Assembly (NCBI GenBank): GCA_001898145.1
Contig: MKSR01000029.1
Span: forward strand, 310,001-374,000
Direction of reading: 5' to 3'
Length of the DNA stretch: 64,000 bases
Source: Dyadobacter sp. 50-39
GTDB lineage: Bacteria > Bacteroidota > Bacteroidia > Cytophagales > Spirosomataceae
Below the pieces are notes generated by a model that worked only from the letters and a program-made list of their open reading frames with translations, had not been told where the DNA came from and did not search any database. The position numbers and the translations under genes were made by a program. Position 1 is the stretch's first letter. The number at the start of each line of letters is the position of its first letter. Shown piece after piece: positions 17,203 to 25,619 of the stretch.

Positions 17203-20178
17203 CTACTGCCCTCCCCCGTACATATTGAATGCGGCCAGATGCTTCTGGAACAATGCTTCGTACTTTTTCGCAGCGGCTTCCTGTTTGGCATCGCGGCATT
17301 CCTGCACGATCACCTGCATGATGTACAGATACACGTTACTGTCGCGGCGGCGGGTGGTTGGATTATTCTTCGCCCAGGTAAGTACTTCGTCGGCCCGGGT
17401 AGCCATTGTTTCGGCTATTTCAAGGGCTTTCTTGTTTTCGCCGAGGTCGAACAACGGCCCAATGAAGTTGGCCGAGAACTGGTCGTACGGAATGCTCTTG
17501 TCCGGCATGGTGGTGAGGGAGCGTTCGATGGCCTTCTTGGCTTCGTCTTTGCGGCCATCGGCGATCAGCTGGCCGGTGAGGCGCAGGAATGCAATGCGTG
17601 CCGTAGCCACCGGTGAGCCAAGGTAAGTGTTGTCATAATAGGTGTTCGGATTGTCGAGCTCGCGCCAGAACATCTTCGTCATCATATTGTTGTACATCAC
17701 GTCGGCATTTACATAACCATCGCTTGCACCAGGGACTTTCACAGGCAACAAACGGTAGGCATAACCTTCCAGCTGCATGTATTCTTTCAAATTCAGGTAG
17801 CTGGAACCGCCCAGGGTCGACGAGAAATAAATAGGACGTTTCCAGTCGTTGGACGCGATGATATCGAGCATAATCAGGTCTGATTTGTACAAATCGCCTT
17901 TGCCGATCGTCCAGCTGATAGAGTCGCTGACAAATGGAACGAGGTCGCTTTTGATAATATTCATCTTCTTCACAGCCTCCGCATCCACCGGCAGGAACAA
18001 TACCGATGAGGGCAGGATCGAAGTCATATCTCCGCTGGTCAATGGCACCTGGATCGCCTTGTTTTCCTGTTTGACCAATCCGAGGTATTCTTTCAGGTTG
18101 ATACCCGCTTTCACGCTTGGGATTTCATAGAAAGGCACGATGTCGTTCTTTCCGAAGGCGTAGTTATTCTTATCGAGCGAGATCGGCAATGCTTCCGACA
18201 GGTATGTCTTCCGCTTCATCTGGTCGATATACCAGTCGGTACCGAGCAAGCTCAGGTTACACACGCGTACATCGGTTCGGAAACCTTCCACTTCCTGAAC
18301 GTACCACAGTGGGAATGTATCGTTATCACCGCCAGTGAACAGGATGGCATTCGGCGCGCAGGAGTTCAGGAGGTTTTTGGCAAAGTCCACCGAGTGGTAA
18401 CGGTGATCGCGGTTGTGGTTATCCCAACCTTTGGACCCCATAATTACCGGAGCAACCAGACCAAGCGCGGTAGCAACACCGGCGCGGGCTGTGCCGCCCT
18501 TCACAAACTTGCCAATGGCATCTGCAATGGCGATAACGCCGTAGCCGATCCAGATACAGAAAATATAGAACGACCCTACATAAATATAATCACGTTCGCG
18601 GGGCTCGGTGGGCGGTGAGTTGAGGTAAACGACCAATGCTACGCCGGTGAGGATAAATAGCAGGCCCAAAACGAGCAGGTCGCGTTTCTGGCGGAAATAG
18701 CAGATCACAATACCGAACAGCCCGAGCAGGAACGGGATCATGAAGTAATTGTCGTGTGCCTTATTCTTTGCAATGGGCTCAGGATACTTGGTAGAAACAT
18801 CCCAGGGAGTCATGTTACCTGCACCCTCTTCATCGCTTTCACGCCCTACAAAGTTCCACAGGAAATAGCGCCAGTACATATGGCCTATCTGGTATTTGAA
18901 CATGAAAGAAAGGTTATGGCCCATCGTCGGTTTCTGACCTTCGGCCAGACCGGTCATTTGCATATACAATTGCGGGTGGCCCGGCTGCGTGCTGTACATA
19001 CGCGGGAGCAGCATATTCGCGCCCGGTTCATATTCGTACTCCGGACGATAATCGTAAATCACATATTTGCCGTTCTGCTTGCGGTACATCGGCGCGCCAC
19101 GTTTCTGGCTTACCGGACGCGACACAAAAGAGGGCCCGTACAGCAAAGGACGGCTGCCGTATTGCTCGCGTTTCAGGTAGGAAACGAAGCTCAGTACATC
19201 GTTGGGGTTGTTTTCGTTGATCGGCGGGTTGTATTCGGCACGAACCAGTACCATCAGATAGCTTGCATAGCCGATCAATACGAACGCAAGCGAGAGCAAA
19301 CTGGTATTGACCAGCACATTGCCCTTTTTCTGTGAAAAACGGATTCCCCAGATCAGCGCGCCGATGAACAATATAATGAAGAAGATCACCCCGGATTTGT
19401 AAGGCAATCCCAAAGTATTAACGAAGAAGATCTCAAATTTACCCGCAATGCTCGGCAAGCCCGGAATGATACCCGAGTTGATGACCCCCAGAACCACCAA
19501 GCCGCCCACAAATGCCATAATCCCGCCAAACACACTGGTTTTCGGGTATTTCTTGAAATAATAAACCAATGCAAGTGCCGGAATCGTCACAAGATTCAAC
19601 AAGTGAACACCGATAGAAAGCCCGACCAGGTAGGCAATCAGGATCAGCCAGCGGTTTTCAGCCGCAGGGTCCTGGATACGCTCCCATTTAAACACCGCCC
19701 AGATCACAATGGCCGTAAAAAAAGACGACAACCCGTACACCTCCGCTTCAACGGCCGAAAACCAGAACGAATCGGACCAGGTGTAAGCCAATGCACCGAC
19801 GATCCCGGCTCCCATCACAAGCAAAGTATCAGCCTGTGTGAGCTCTTCATCATTTTTGGCCACCAGTTTACGAACCAGCAGAGTGATCGTCCAGAAAAGG
19901 AACAGGATGGTAAATGCACTGCTCAGTACGGATACCATGTTGATCCAGTAAGCCACTTGCAGGAGATCGCCTAATGCGAAAAGGGAGAAAATGCGACCGA
20001 TCAGAAGGAAGAATGGGGCGCCTGGGGGGTGTGGAACCTGCAATTTGAATGCACAGGCTATGAATTCCCCGCAATCCCAGAAACTGGCAGTACGTTCGAC
20101 TGTAAGGGCGTAGGTGATGAATGCAATAGCAAAGACAATCCAACCCGTAAGGTTGTTTGTACGGCTGAAACGGGTCAT
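17203..20178 (-). CDS. DUF2723 multi-pass membrane protein (GT-C glycosyltransferase-like)
   Basis: This integral inner-membrane protein of 991 residues has about 12 or more transmembrane helices in the N-terminal 590 residues and a soluble C-terminal part with helical repeats. The conserved first-loop acidic motif FWDCGEF (Asp35, Glu38) and HPPGAPFFLLIGR identify DUF2723, a GT-C-type family resembling protein O-mannosyltransferases and common in Bacteroidota. The likely job is transfer of a lipid-linked sugar to exported proteins or glycans on the periplasmic face. That is inference from the fold, as no substrate is visible. It stands alone between a bidirectional terminator and the ABC exporter genes. 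Confidence 0.92.
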   Translation of the reverse strand: MTRFSRTNNLTGWIVFAIAFITYALTVERTASFWDCGEFIACAFKLQVPHPPGAPFFLLIGRIFSLFALGDLLQVAYWINMVSVLSSAFTILFLFWTITLLVRKLVAKNDEELTQADTLLVMGAGIVGALAYTWSDSFWFSAVEAEVYGLSSFFTAIVIWAVFKWERIQDPAAENRWLILIAYLVGLSIGVHLLNLVTIPALALVYYFKKYPKTSVFGGIMAFVGGLVVLGVINSGIIPGLPSIAGKFEIFFVNTLGLPYKSGVIFFIILFIGALIWGIRFSQKKGNVLVNTSLLSLAFVLIGYASYLMVLVRAEYNPPINENNPNDVLSFVSYLKREQYGSRPLLYGPSFVSRPVSQKRGAPMYRKQNGKYVIYDYRPEYEYEPGANMLLPRMYSTQPGHPQLYMQMTGLAEGQKPTMGHNLSFMFKYQIGHMYWRYFLWNFVGRESDEEGAGNMTPWDVSTKYPEPIAKNKAHDNYFMIPFLLGLFGIVICYFRQKRDLLVLGLLFILTGVALVVYLNSPPTEPRERDYIYVGSFYIFCIWIGYGVIAIADAIGKFVKGGTARAGVATALGLVAPVIMGSKGWDNHNRDHRYHSVDFAKNLLNSCAPNAILFTGGDNDTFPLWYVQEVEGFRTDVRVCNLSLLGTDWYIDQMKRKTYLSEALPISLDKNNYAFGKNDIVPFYEIPSVKAGINLKEYLGLVKQENKAIQVPLTSGDMTSILPSSVLFLPVDAEAVKKMNIIKSDLVPFVSDSISWTIGKGDLYKSDLIMLDIIASNDWKRPIYFSSTLGGSSYLNLKEYMQLEGYAYRLLPVKVPGASDGYVNADVMYNNMMTKMFWRELDNPNTYYDNTYLGSPVATARIAFLRLTGQLIADGRKDEAKKAIERSLTTMPDKSIPYDQFSANFIGPLFDLGENKKALEIAETMATRADEVLTWAKNNPTTRRRDSNVYLYIMQVIVQECRDAKQEAAAKKYEALFQKHLAAFNMYGGGQ

Positions 20179-20334
20179 CTGAAAGACGGTAAATTTGAAA
20201 AAGTTATATGCACAATGCGCAAAGATGGCGACTCTTTTTGAGCAGTTCTATCATTGATCGGCCAAAATTAGCAAAATAACCACAACGGTAGGGAATTGGG
20301 AATCTTAAAAAACGTTAAAGTATGACTTCTGCAG

Positions 20335-21654
20335 TCATTTATAAAATATCCACTTCACCAGTTCCTTGTAACTGACCTTTTTCCCATACATCAAAATTCC
20401 CACGCGGTAAATACGGGCGGCAATCCAGGTGGTGCCCATGAAGCCGAGTACCAGCAACACCATCGACAATACCAACTCCCAGGCGGGCACTCCGAACGGA
20501 ATGCGGACCATCATGATGATCGGCGAGGTGAATGGAATAATGGATGTCCAGAACGCCAGCGTGCCGTCGGGGTCGCGGAGTACGAACTGGGCAAATACGA
20601 AGGAGAAAATGATGGGTAAAGTAATAGGAAGCATAAACTGCTGCGTATCCGCGTCGTTGTCCACGGCCGCTCCGACCGCTCCGAACAATGCACTGTAAAG
20701 CAGGTAGCCGCCCAGGTAATAGAATAGAAAACATCCGATAATCAGCGGGATGTTGAGGCTGGCTACGGCACCGAGTACTTCTGCGACCGGATTGTCGACA
20801 TGCCCACCGGGCACTCCCTGGTTAGGGATCTGGGCTTTCTGCATTTCCTTTGCCACGGCAGCAGATTCTTTTGAAATGCCGTTGCTCAATACTGCCGACG
20901 TCGCGCTTGTGAACGCGGTGGTGAGCAGGATCCAGAGAATGAATTGGGTTAAACCAACCAACGCCACGCCGATGATTTTACCCAGCATCAATTGAAACGG
21001 CTTGACGGACGAAATGATCACTTCCACAATCCTGCTGGTTTTCTCCTCGGTGATCCCCCGCATGACCTGCGTGCCGTAAATGAACACCGACATGTAGATC
21101 AGGAATGCACAAATGCCTCCGATAACCGTGGCAGCGCCCGAACTGCTCGTTTTTTCTCCCTCCGGGCTGAGACTGATCGTTTCGGAACTGACGTTCACAC
21201 GGGAATCTTCCAGAATCTTGTGCGTAATCCCCGCCTCTGCAAGTTTGATATCTTCAATTTCTTTCTCAATAACTTTCTCTATATCCGATTTCAGGTCGAG
21301 ACTCACATTCTTGGCCGCGTAAATGCGAACGCTCTTGGGCGCCTTGATCACATTGGAAGGAATATATACCAACGCATTGGCATCACTGGTTGGGAATGCG
21401 GCTTTGGCCGAGTCGATGCTTTTATCGATGAAGTTAAATTTCAATGTTTCCGAATCTTTGAACTTGTTGCGGAACAGGCCGCTTTCATCGAGCACCTGCA
21501 CGGTTTTCGTATCCACAGAGCCCATCGCTACCCAGAAAACGGTCGCATAAAAGGCCACAAAAAGCAGCGGACCCAGCACCGTCATCACCAGAAACGACTT
21601 CTTTTTAACCCTTACCAGGTATTCTCTTCTAATAACCAGAAATATATTTCGCAT
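20335..21654 (-). CDS. ABC-2 type exporter permease (NatB-like)
   Basis: This is an ABC transporter membrane subunit of 439 residues. One N-terminal helix (about 22-46) is followed by a long extracytoplasmic domain (about 48-175) and a cluster of five or six helices from about 180 to 425. This is the ABC2_membrane_3 arrangement of NatB-like permeases, which export ions, drugs or lipophilic compounds. It lies 38 bases downstream of its ATPase (21693-22607) and is clearly its partner. The exported compound is not predictable. Confidence 0.93.
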   Translation of the reverse strand: MRNIFLVIRREYLVRVKKKSFLVMTVLGPLLFVAFYATVFWVAMGSVDTKTVQVLDESGLFRNKFKDSETLKFNFIDKSIDSAKAAFPTSDANALVYIPSNVIKAPKSVRIYAAKNVSLDLKSDIEKVIEKEIEDIKLAEAGITHKILEDSRVNVSSETISLSPEGEKTSSSGAATVIGGICAFLIYMSVFIYGTQVMRGITEEKTSRIVEVIISSVKPFQLMLGKIIGVALVGLTQFILWILLTTAFTSATSAVLSNGISKESAAVAKEMQKAQIPNQGVPGGHVDNPVAEVLGAVASLNIPLIIGCFLFYYLGGYLLYSALFGAVGAAVDNDADTQQFMLPITLPIIFSFVFAQFVLRDPDGTLAFWTSIIPFTSPIIMMVRIPFGVPAWELVLSMVLLVLGFMGTTWIAARIYRVGILMYGKKVSYKELVKWIFYK

Positions 21655-21692
21655 AGGGTATCGGATTAATAACTGTGAATGGAAGCGCCCGG

Positions 21693-22607
21693 TTACGCCT
21701 CGGGCACTTCATTGACCGCCTTCATAAAAATATCGCTCATACTGGGTATGTTTTCCCCGAAAGCACGGATCTCCACTTTCGAGACCAGGTTGAGCAGCAA
21801 TGCATTGGAAGTGGCATCGCCGTCCAGGTGAATATTGGACCGGAGGTAACCATCTTCCAGGATCTTCTGATCCAGGATTTGATAGATCGGATCGAGTTCT
21901 TCGAGATGGCCTTTGTATTCGACGAAATAGGTATGTGTTTTGAATTGTTCCTTGATGTCCCTTTTCGGACCATCCAGCACCTTCCGCGATTTGTGTATGA
22001 GTGCAATGTGGTCGCAAAGCTCTTCTACGGTTTCCATGCGGTGGGTCGAGAAAATGATGGTGCTGCCCTTTTGCTTCAATTCGAGGATTTCGTCGCGGAT
22101 CAGGTTAGCGTTGATCGGGTCGAAGCCGGAGAATGGCTCGTCGAGAATGATGAGGTCGGGCTCATGCAGTACGGTCGAAACGAATTGTACCTTCTGCTGC
22201 ATTCCTTTGGAAAGGTCGCCGATGGTCTTGTCCCACCAGGTTTTAATATCAAACTTGATAAACCAGCTTTTCAGCTTCTCCATCGCCTCCTTTTGCGACA
22301 GTCCTTTGAGCTGTGCGAGGTAAAGCAGCTGCTCGCCTACTTTCATCTTCTTGTATAGTCCGCGCTCCTCCGGCAAATACCCGATCCGGGAAATATGATT
22401 GGGATTGAGCGGCACGCCGTCGAACAGGATTTCGCCGCTATCGGGGCCGGTGATCTGGTTGATGATCCGGATCAGCGAGGTCTTTCCAGCTCCATTGGGC
22501 CCCAGCAACCCGAAAATACAGCCTTTGGGAATGGATATACTGACGTTGTCCAGGGCGGTGTGACTGGAATATTCCTTCGTTACGTTCCTTACCTCTATGA
22601 TGTTCAT
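21693..22607 (-). CDS. ABC exporter ATP-binding protein
   Basis: This cytoplasmic ATPase subunit of about 304 residues has Walker A GPNGAGKTS (36-44), signature LSKGMQQKVQ, Walker B LIILDEPFSGFDP and H-loop FSTHRME. After the core comes a C-terminal DUF4162-like extension of about 85 residues, typical of NatA-like exporters. I start at ATG 22607 (MNIIEVRNVTKEY); an in-frame codon at 22631 would add eight residues (MRLHCFEL) that do not fit the family. The operon order is ATPase then permease. Confidence 0.95.
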   Translation of the reverse strand: MNIIEVRNVTKEYSSHTALDNVSISIPKGCIFGLLGPNGAGKTSLIRIINQITGPDSGEILFDGVPLNPNHISRIGYLPEERGLYKKMKVGEQLLYLAQLKGLSQKEAMEKLKSWFIKFDIKTWWDKTIGDLSKGMQQKVQFVSTVLHEPDLIILDEPFSGFDPINANLIRDEILELKQKGSTIIFSTHRMETVEELCDHIALIHKSRKVLDGPKRDIKEQFKTHTYFVEYKGHLEELDPIYQILDQKILEDGYLRSNIHLDGDATSNALLLNLVSKVEIRAFGENIPSMSDIFMKAVNEVPEA

Positions 22608-22700
22608 AAGCTCAAAACAGTGTAGCCGCAAATATGCGAAGTAATTTGCTGGTTCATAGCAGGCCCCGGATACAAAAGCCCTAATCGGCTGACCAACGGC

Positions 22701-22738
22701 AAAAATAAAAAGCGGACGGAATAACTCCGTCCGCTTTC
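22701..22738 (-). terminator. Terminator of the small membrane protein gene
   Basis: The stem AGCGGACGGA / TCCGTCCGCT has a 5-base loop and reads on the minus strand into TTTTTATTTTTG. It lies 23 bases past the stop at 22761 and insulates the ABC operon. Confidence 0.88.
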
Positions 22739-22760
22739 CAGGGTACGATACCGGCCGATA

Positions 22761-23195
22761 TCAGGCGTATTTCTCGCGGATCTGGAAAAGGACCCAGAAC
22801 CCGATGACGCCGCTGATAATGAAGCCAATAATAAGCAGTTGAATGAGGTTGCTGATCAAGCCAAGCAGCAAAGCGTAGTATAACAGGTTCCAGCCGGCTC
22901 TTTTACGTGCTTTCAGCGGTGAAAAAGCCATCAGGTACATCACCAGCGTGACGATCCCCAGCGCTATCCCCACGTAAGCATTGAATGCAATGCCCGCTGA
23001 AACGCCCCCCATTCCCAACACCGCACCACCCAGGCCCAGCGCCGTGAGCAAGCCCAGCACCCCAAGCACAGAAAGCACCAGGATAATGTAAGGGCCATAC
23101 TGGACGAGAAACTCTTTTACGCTCTCTGAGAATGGCGGGAATTTTTGAAGGAAAATCGGTTCAAGTTCCTTTTCAAGAAGTAGTTTAGATTCCAT
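22761..23195 (-). CDS. Hypothetical small membrane protein (four helices)
   Basis: I do not recognise a named family with certainty. The 144-residue protein has a charged N-terminal amphipathic stretch (1-30), then four hydrophobic segments (about 33-55, 58-74, 75-90 and 105-138). The second is very Gly-rich (LGLGGAVLGMGGVSAGIAF). The C-terminus is basic (QIREKYA). It is monocistronic, with its own terminator and a possible -7 box TAGTTTTG on the minus strand at 23235-23242. Similar proteins occur in other Cytophagales as far as I recall, without known function. Confidence 0.8.
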   Translation of the reverse strand: MESKLLLEKELEPIFLQKFPPFSESVKEFLVQYGPYIILVLSVLGVLGLLTALGLGGAVLGMGGVSAGIAFNAYVGIALGIVTLVMYLMAFSPLKARKRAGWNLLYYALLLGLISNLIQLLIIGFIISGVIGFWVLFQIREKYA

Positions 23196-23336
23196 AGACG
23201 GGGGATTTATAACTGAATTTCAAACAATTAATTCCAAAACTAAAAGAAAATCCAGGAACCCGATCCCCACGACCTATTAAGCGTTCCAACTGTTTATTTA
23301 GCGGCCTCGTACAACTTTCCCACCGACATACGGTTG

Positions 23337-23741
23337 CTAATCTTCGGGATAAGGCACATATACGAACCCGGAAAACTCGCCGATCAGGGCAAACAGACAG
23401 CAGAATTCTTCCGGATTCTTGTAGTTTTCCGTAAAGAGCAGCACCGACTCCTCCCCGATCAGTTTACGCTCGACAAATTCCTGCATGTACGACGCTTTGT
23501 AAACATATCGGTTGGCCAGTTCCGTCGCATCGATGAGCAGCACGCCCAGATCGACTTCATTATTGGTTACCGCAAAAATCGGGTATTCAGAGAAACCGCG
23601 CTTGCGGATCTGGTAAGAGGCTTCTTTTAACTGGTCGGCCACCTTTACAAAATCCTCGGATATATTTCCCATCAATTTCTGATTCAAATCCGGAGAATTT
23701 GCATCGTCCATCAGGGCATTCTCATTGCTGTTGTTGATCAT
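23337..23741 (-). CDS. Conserved hypothetical cytoplasmic protein
   Basis: This soluble protein of about 134 residues has no signal peptide or membrane segment and no catalytic motif that I recognise. The readable core is an acidic N-terminus followed by EDFVKVADQLKEASYQIRKR, an alternating beta region (YPIFAVTNNEVDLGVLLID) and a helix with ELANRYVYKASYMQEFVERK. An in-frame ATG at 23771 would add ten residues (MAYSLKHITT), but those are encoded by the palindromic repeat at 23753-23853, so the start at 23741 (MINNSNENAL) is preferred. It lies downstream of ald and tsaE on the same strand. Confidence 0.75.
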   Translation of the reverse strand: MINNSNENALMDDANSPDLNQKLMGNISEDFVKVADQLKEASYQIRKRGFSEYPIFAVTNNEVDLGVLLIDATELANRYVYKASYMQEFVERKLIGEESVLLFTENYKNPEEFCCLFALIGEFSGFVYVPYPED

Positions 23742-23752
23742 TGTTGTAATAT

Positions 23753-23853
23753 GCTTTAAGCTGTAAGCCATAGGCTATAAGCTGATTGCGCGCTAGCACA
23801 GGTGTTCAATTGTTATATAAAAAGCTTACAGCCTAAGGCTTAAAGCTTACAGC
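23753..23853. repeat. Intergenic palindromic repeat (GCTTTAAGC / GCTGTAAGC units)
   Basis: Two arms, 23753-23784 and 23823-23853, are made of alternating GCTTTAAGC, GCTGTAAGC and CCTTAGGC-like units in opposite orientation, with about 38 bases between them. Together they form a dyad in the gap between ald and the hypothetical gene. One arm runs into the apparent 5' end of the hypothetical ORF. It resembles the short intergenic palindromes scattered in many Bacteroidota genomes (inference); no second copy is in this window. Confidence 0.6.
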
Positions 23854-23857
23854 CCCC

Positions 23858-25084
23858 TCACATCCTCGCCGCCAGCAGTAATGTAAGGTCTTTATACCTC
23901 ATATTAAAACTGCGGGCGATATGGGAATTGGTTAGCGTGCCTTTGTGGCAGTACACTCCCTTCATAAACCAACGATTGGCATAAATCATTTCTTCAATCC
24001 CGCCTATCGTGCCTGTTTGGAGCAAAAACGGCAAAAATACATTACTCAACGCCGTACTGGCAGTGTGCGCCACACGCGAGGGAATGTTGGGCACGCAATA
24101 ATGGATCACGTCACTGTATTTAAATGTCGGGTTCTTGTGCGTGGTCATCCGTGAAGTCTCGAACGACCCGCCCTGATCGATGCTGACGTCGATGATCACC
24201 GAGCCCGGTTTCATTTGCGACACCATTTCGCGGGTTACCACCATCGGGCTCAACCCATTCTCGGCCCGCATGGTACCTATCACCACATCCGCCCGTCCAA
24301 TGGCCTCTGCCAGCGTTTCAGAATCGATAATGGAGGTATACAGGTTTTGCCCGATTGAGTATTTCAGCCTCTGAAGGCGGTAAATATGCTTATCGAACAC
24401 CTTCACGTCCGCGCCCAGGCTCAGGGCTGCGCGTGTCGCGAATTCTGCCACCGTGCCTGCACCCAGGATCACGATTTTCGTCGGCGGTACCCCCGTGATG
24501 CCACCCAGGATAACGCCCCGGCCACCATTCGGCGTCGATAAATATTCCGCGGCGATGAGCAGTACGGTACTGCCGGCGATCTCGCCCATAGCACGGATGA
24601 TCGGCTTCCCGCCGACCTTGTCTTCGATCAGTTCGTATCCGATACCGGTGATTTTCAGCTCATTCAGCTTTTCAAAATAATGCTTTTCCAGCGCAGGGAG
24701 ATTGAGCGCCGAAATCAGCGTCGTGCCCGCTTTCACAAAACGAAATTCCTCCTCCACCAGCGGCTCCACTTTCAGGATTACATTGGCCTGGTATACTTCC
24801 TCAGGGCTATGGACGATCTTGGCACCCGCCTCGCTGTATTCATGGTCCGACAGATTGGCCCCTTTGCCGGCATCTTTTTCTACCCATACTTCGTGCCCGT
24901 TTCTAACCAGGATCCCCACCGCGTCGGGTGTGAGCGCAATGCGGTTCTCCTGTAACGAAACCTCCCTTGGCAAGCCTATATGCAGTGAATTCTGATCCTT
25001 TTTTACGGCCATTAACGACTCCTGTGGATATAGCACCGACTGCTTGGCGAGCTCTTCAAAACCGGTAATCTGAGGTTGTGGCAT
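23858..25084 (-). CDS. ald: Alanine dehydrogenase
   Basis: Alanine dehydrogenase interconverts L-alanine and pyruvate plus ammonia with NAD+ in the cytoplasm. The 408-residue protein shows the N-terminal signature IGLPREVSLQENRIALTPDA, the NAD-binding loop VILGAGTVAEFATRAAL and the catalytic-region signature VIIDVSIDQGG, followed by the conserved C-terminal NIPSRVAHTAS. It is about 30 residues longer than classical Ald because of an N-terminal extension (MPQPQITGFEELAKQ), which other Bacteroidota versions also have as far as I recall. tsaE lies 47 bases upstream on the same strand. A distant proton-translocating transhydrogenase is excluded by the single-chain length and lack of membrane helices. 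Confidence 0.93.
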   Translation of the reverse strand: MPQPQITGFEELAKQSVLYPQESLMAVKKDQNSLHIGLPREVSLQENRIALTPDAVGILVRNGHEVWVEKDAGKGANLSDHEYSEAGAKIVHSPEEVYQANVILKVEPLVEEEFRFVKAGTTLISALNLPALEKHYFEKLNELKITGIGYELIEDKVGGKPIIRAMGEIAGSTVLLIAAEYLSTPNGGRGVILGGITGVPPTKIVILGAGTVAEFATRAALSLGADVKVFDKHIYRLQRLKYSIGQNLYTSIIDSETLAEAIGRADVVIGTMRAENGLSPMVVTREMVSQMKPGSVIIDVSIDQGGSFETSRMTTHKNPTFKYSDVIHYCVPNIPSRVAHTASTALSNVFLPFLLQTGTIGGIEEMIYANRWFMKGVYCHKGTLTNSHIARSFNMRYKDLTLLLAARM

Positions 25085-25131
25085 TGACTGGGAAAATGAA
25101 GTGTGAAAATGAACTGACTGATTGTGACCTC

Positions 25132-25563
25132 TTATACCCTGGTGACTTCCAATATTCTCATGCCGCTTTCATCCGCCTCCAGATGCAGCCGCATGTAGCT
25201 CAGCGGCCAAAGGTTTTCGACCTTTCCCGGCCACTCGACAAAGCAGAAATCCCCCGAATCGAAATACTCTTCCACGCCCATGTCCAGGGCTTCTGTTTCG
25301 TCCTTAATCCTGTAAAAATCAAAATGGTAGATTGTTCTGCCCCCCGCATCATATTCATTCACCAGCGAGAAAGTGGGGCTCTGCACATGGGTTGTAACGC
25401 CGAGATGGCTGCACAATGCCTTGATGAGCGTCGTTTTACCGGCTCCCATCTGGCCTTCGAAGAGCCAGACGGGCGTTTCCGCACCAAGTCTCAAAAGAGC
25501 TTCGGAAACATTTCCAAGCTCGTCAAGTTCTTTAAAACGAATAACCGTGGGCTGTCCAATCAT
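25132..25563 (-). CDS. tsaE: tRNA threonylcarbamoyladenosine biosynthesis ATPase TsaE
   Basis: TsaE is the ATPase that works with TsaB and TsaD to place t6A at position 37 of ANN-decoding tRNAs. The 143-residue protein carries Walker A EGQMGAGKTT (36-45), the following SPTFSLVNEY, IYHFDFYRIKD and CFVEWPGKVE segments that define the family. I start at ATG 25563 (MIGQPTV), because the in-frame codon at 25578 would put its start upstream of the -7 box at 25568-25575. It is followed on the same strand by ald. Confidence 0.96.
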   Translation of the reverse strand: MIGQPTVIRFKELDELGNVSEALLRLGAETPVWLFEGQMGAGKTTLIKALCSHLGVTTHVQSPTFSLVNEYDAGGRTIYHFDFYRIKDETEALDMGVEEYFDSGDFCFVEWPGKVENLWPLSYMRLHLEADESGMRILEVTRV

Positions 25564-25567
25564 GCTA

Positions 25568-25575
25568 CAAAAATA
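25568..25575 (-). promoter_or_regulatory. Bacteroidota -7 box abutting the tsaE start
   Basis: The minus strand reads TATTTTTG-TAGC-ATG. TATTTTTG fits TAnnTTTG exactly and lies four bases before the ATG, as at queG, so a leaderless or near-leaderless transcript is possible. A TTG lies 22 bases upstream, slightly further than ideal. Confidence 0.45.
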
Positions 25576-25619
25576 CACAATTTGGAAAAACCCGTTACAA
25601 TTTTATGCCGTTCCGGGGG

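Noticed and set aside
20224-20274. Sixteen-codon minus-strand ORF (MIELLKKSRHLCALCI) upstream of the DUF2723 gene as a leader peptide
   Set aside because: There is no attenuator structure, ribosome-binding signal or repeat of regulatory codons to support it.
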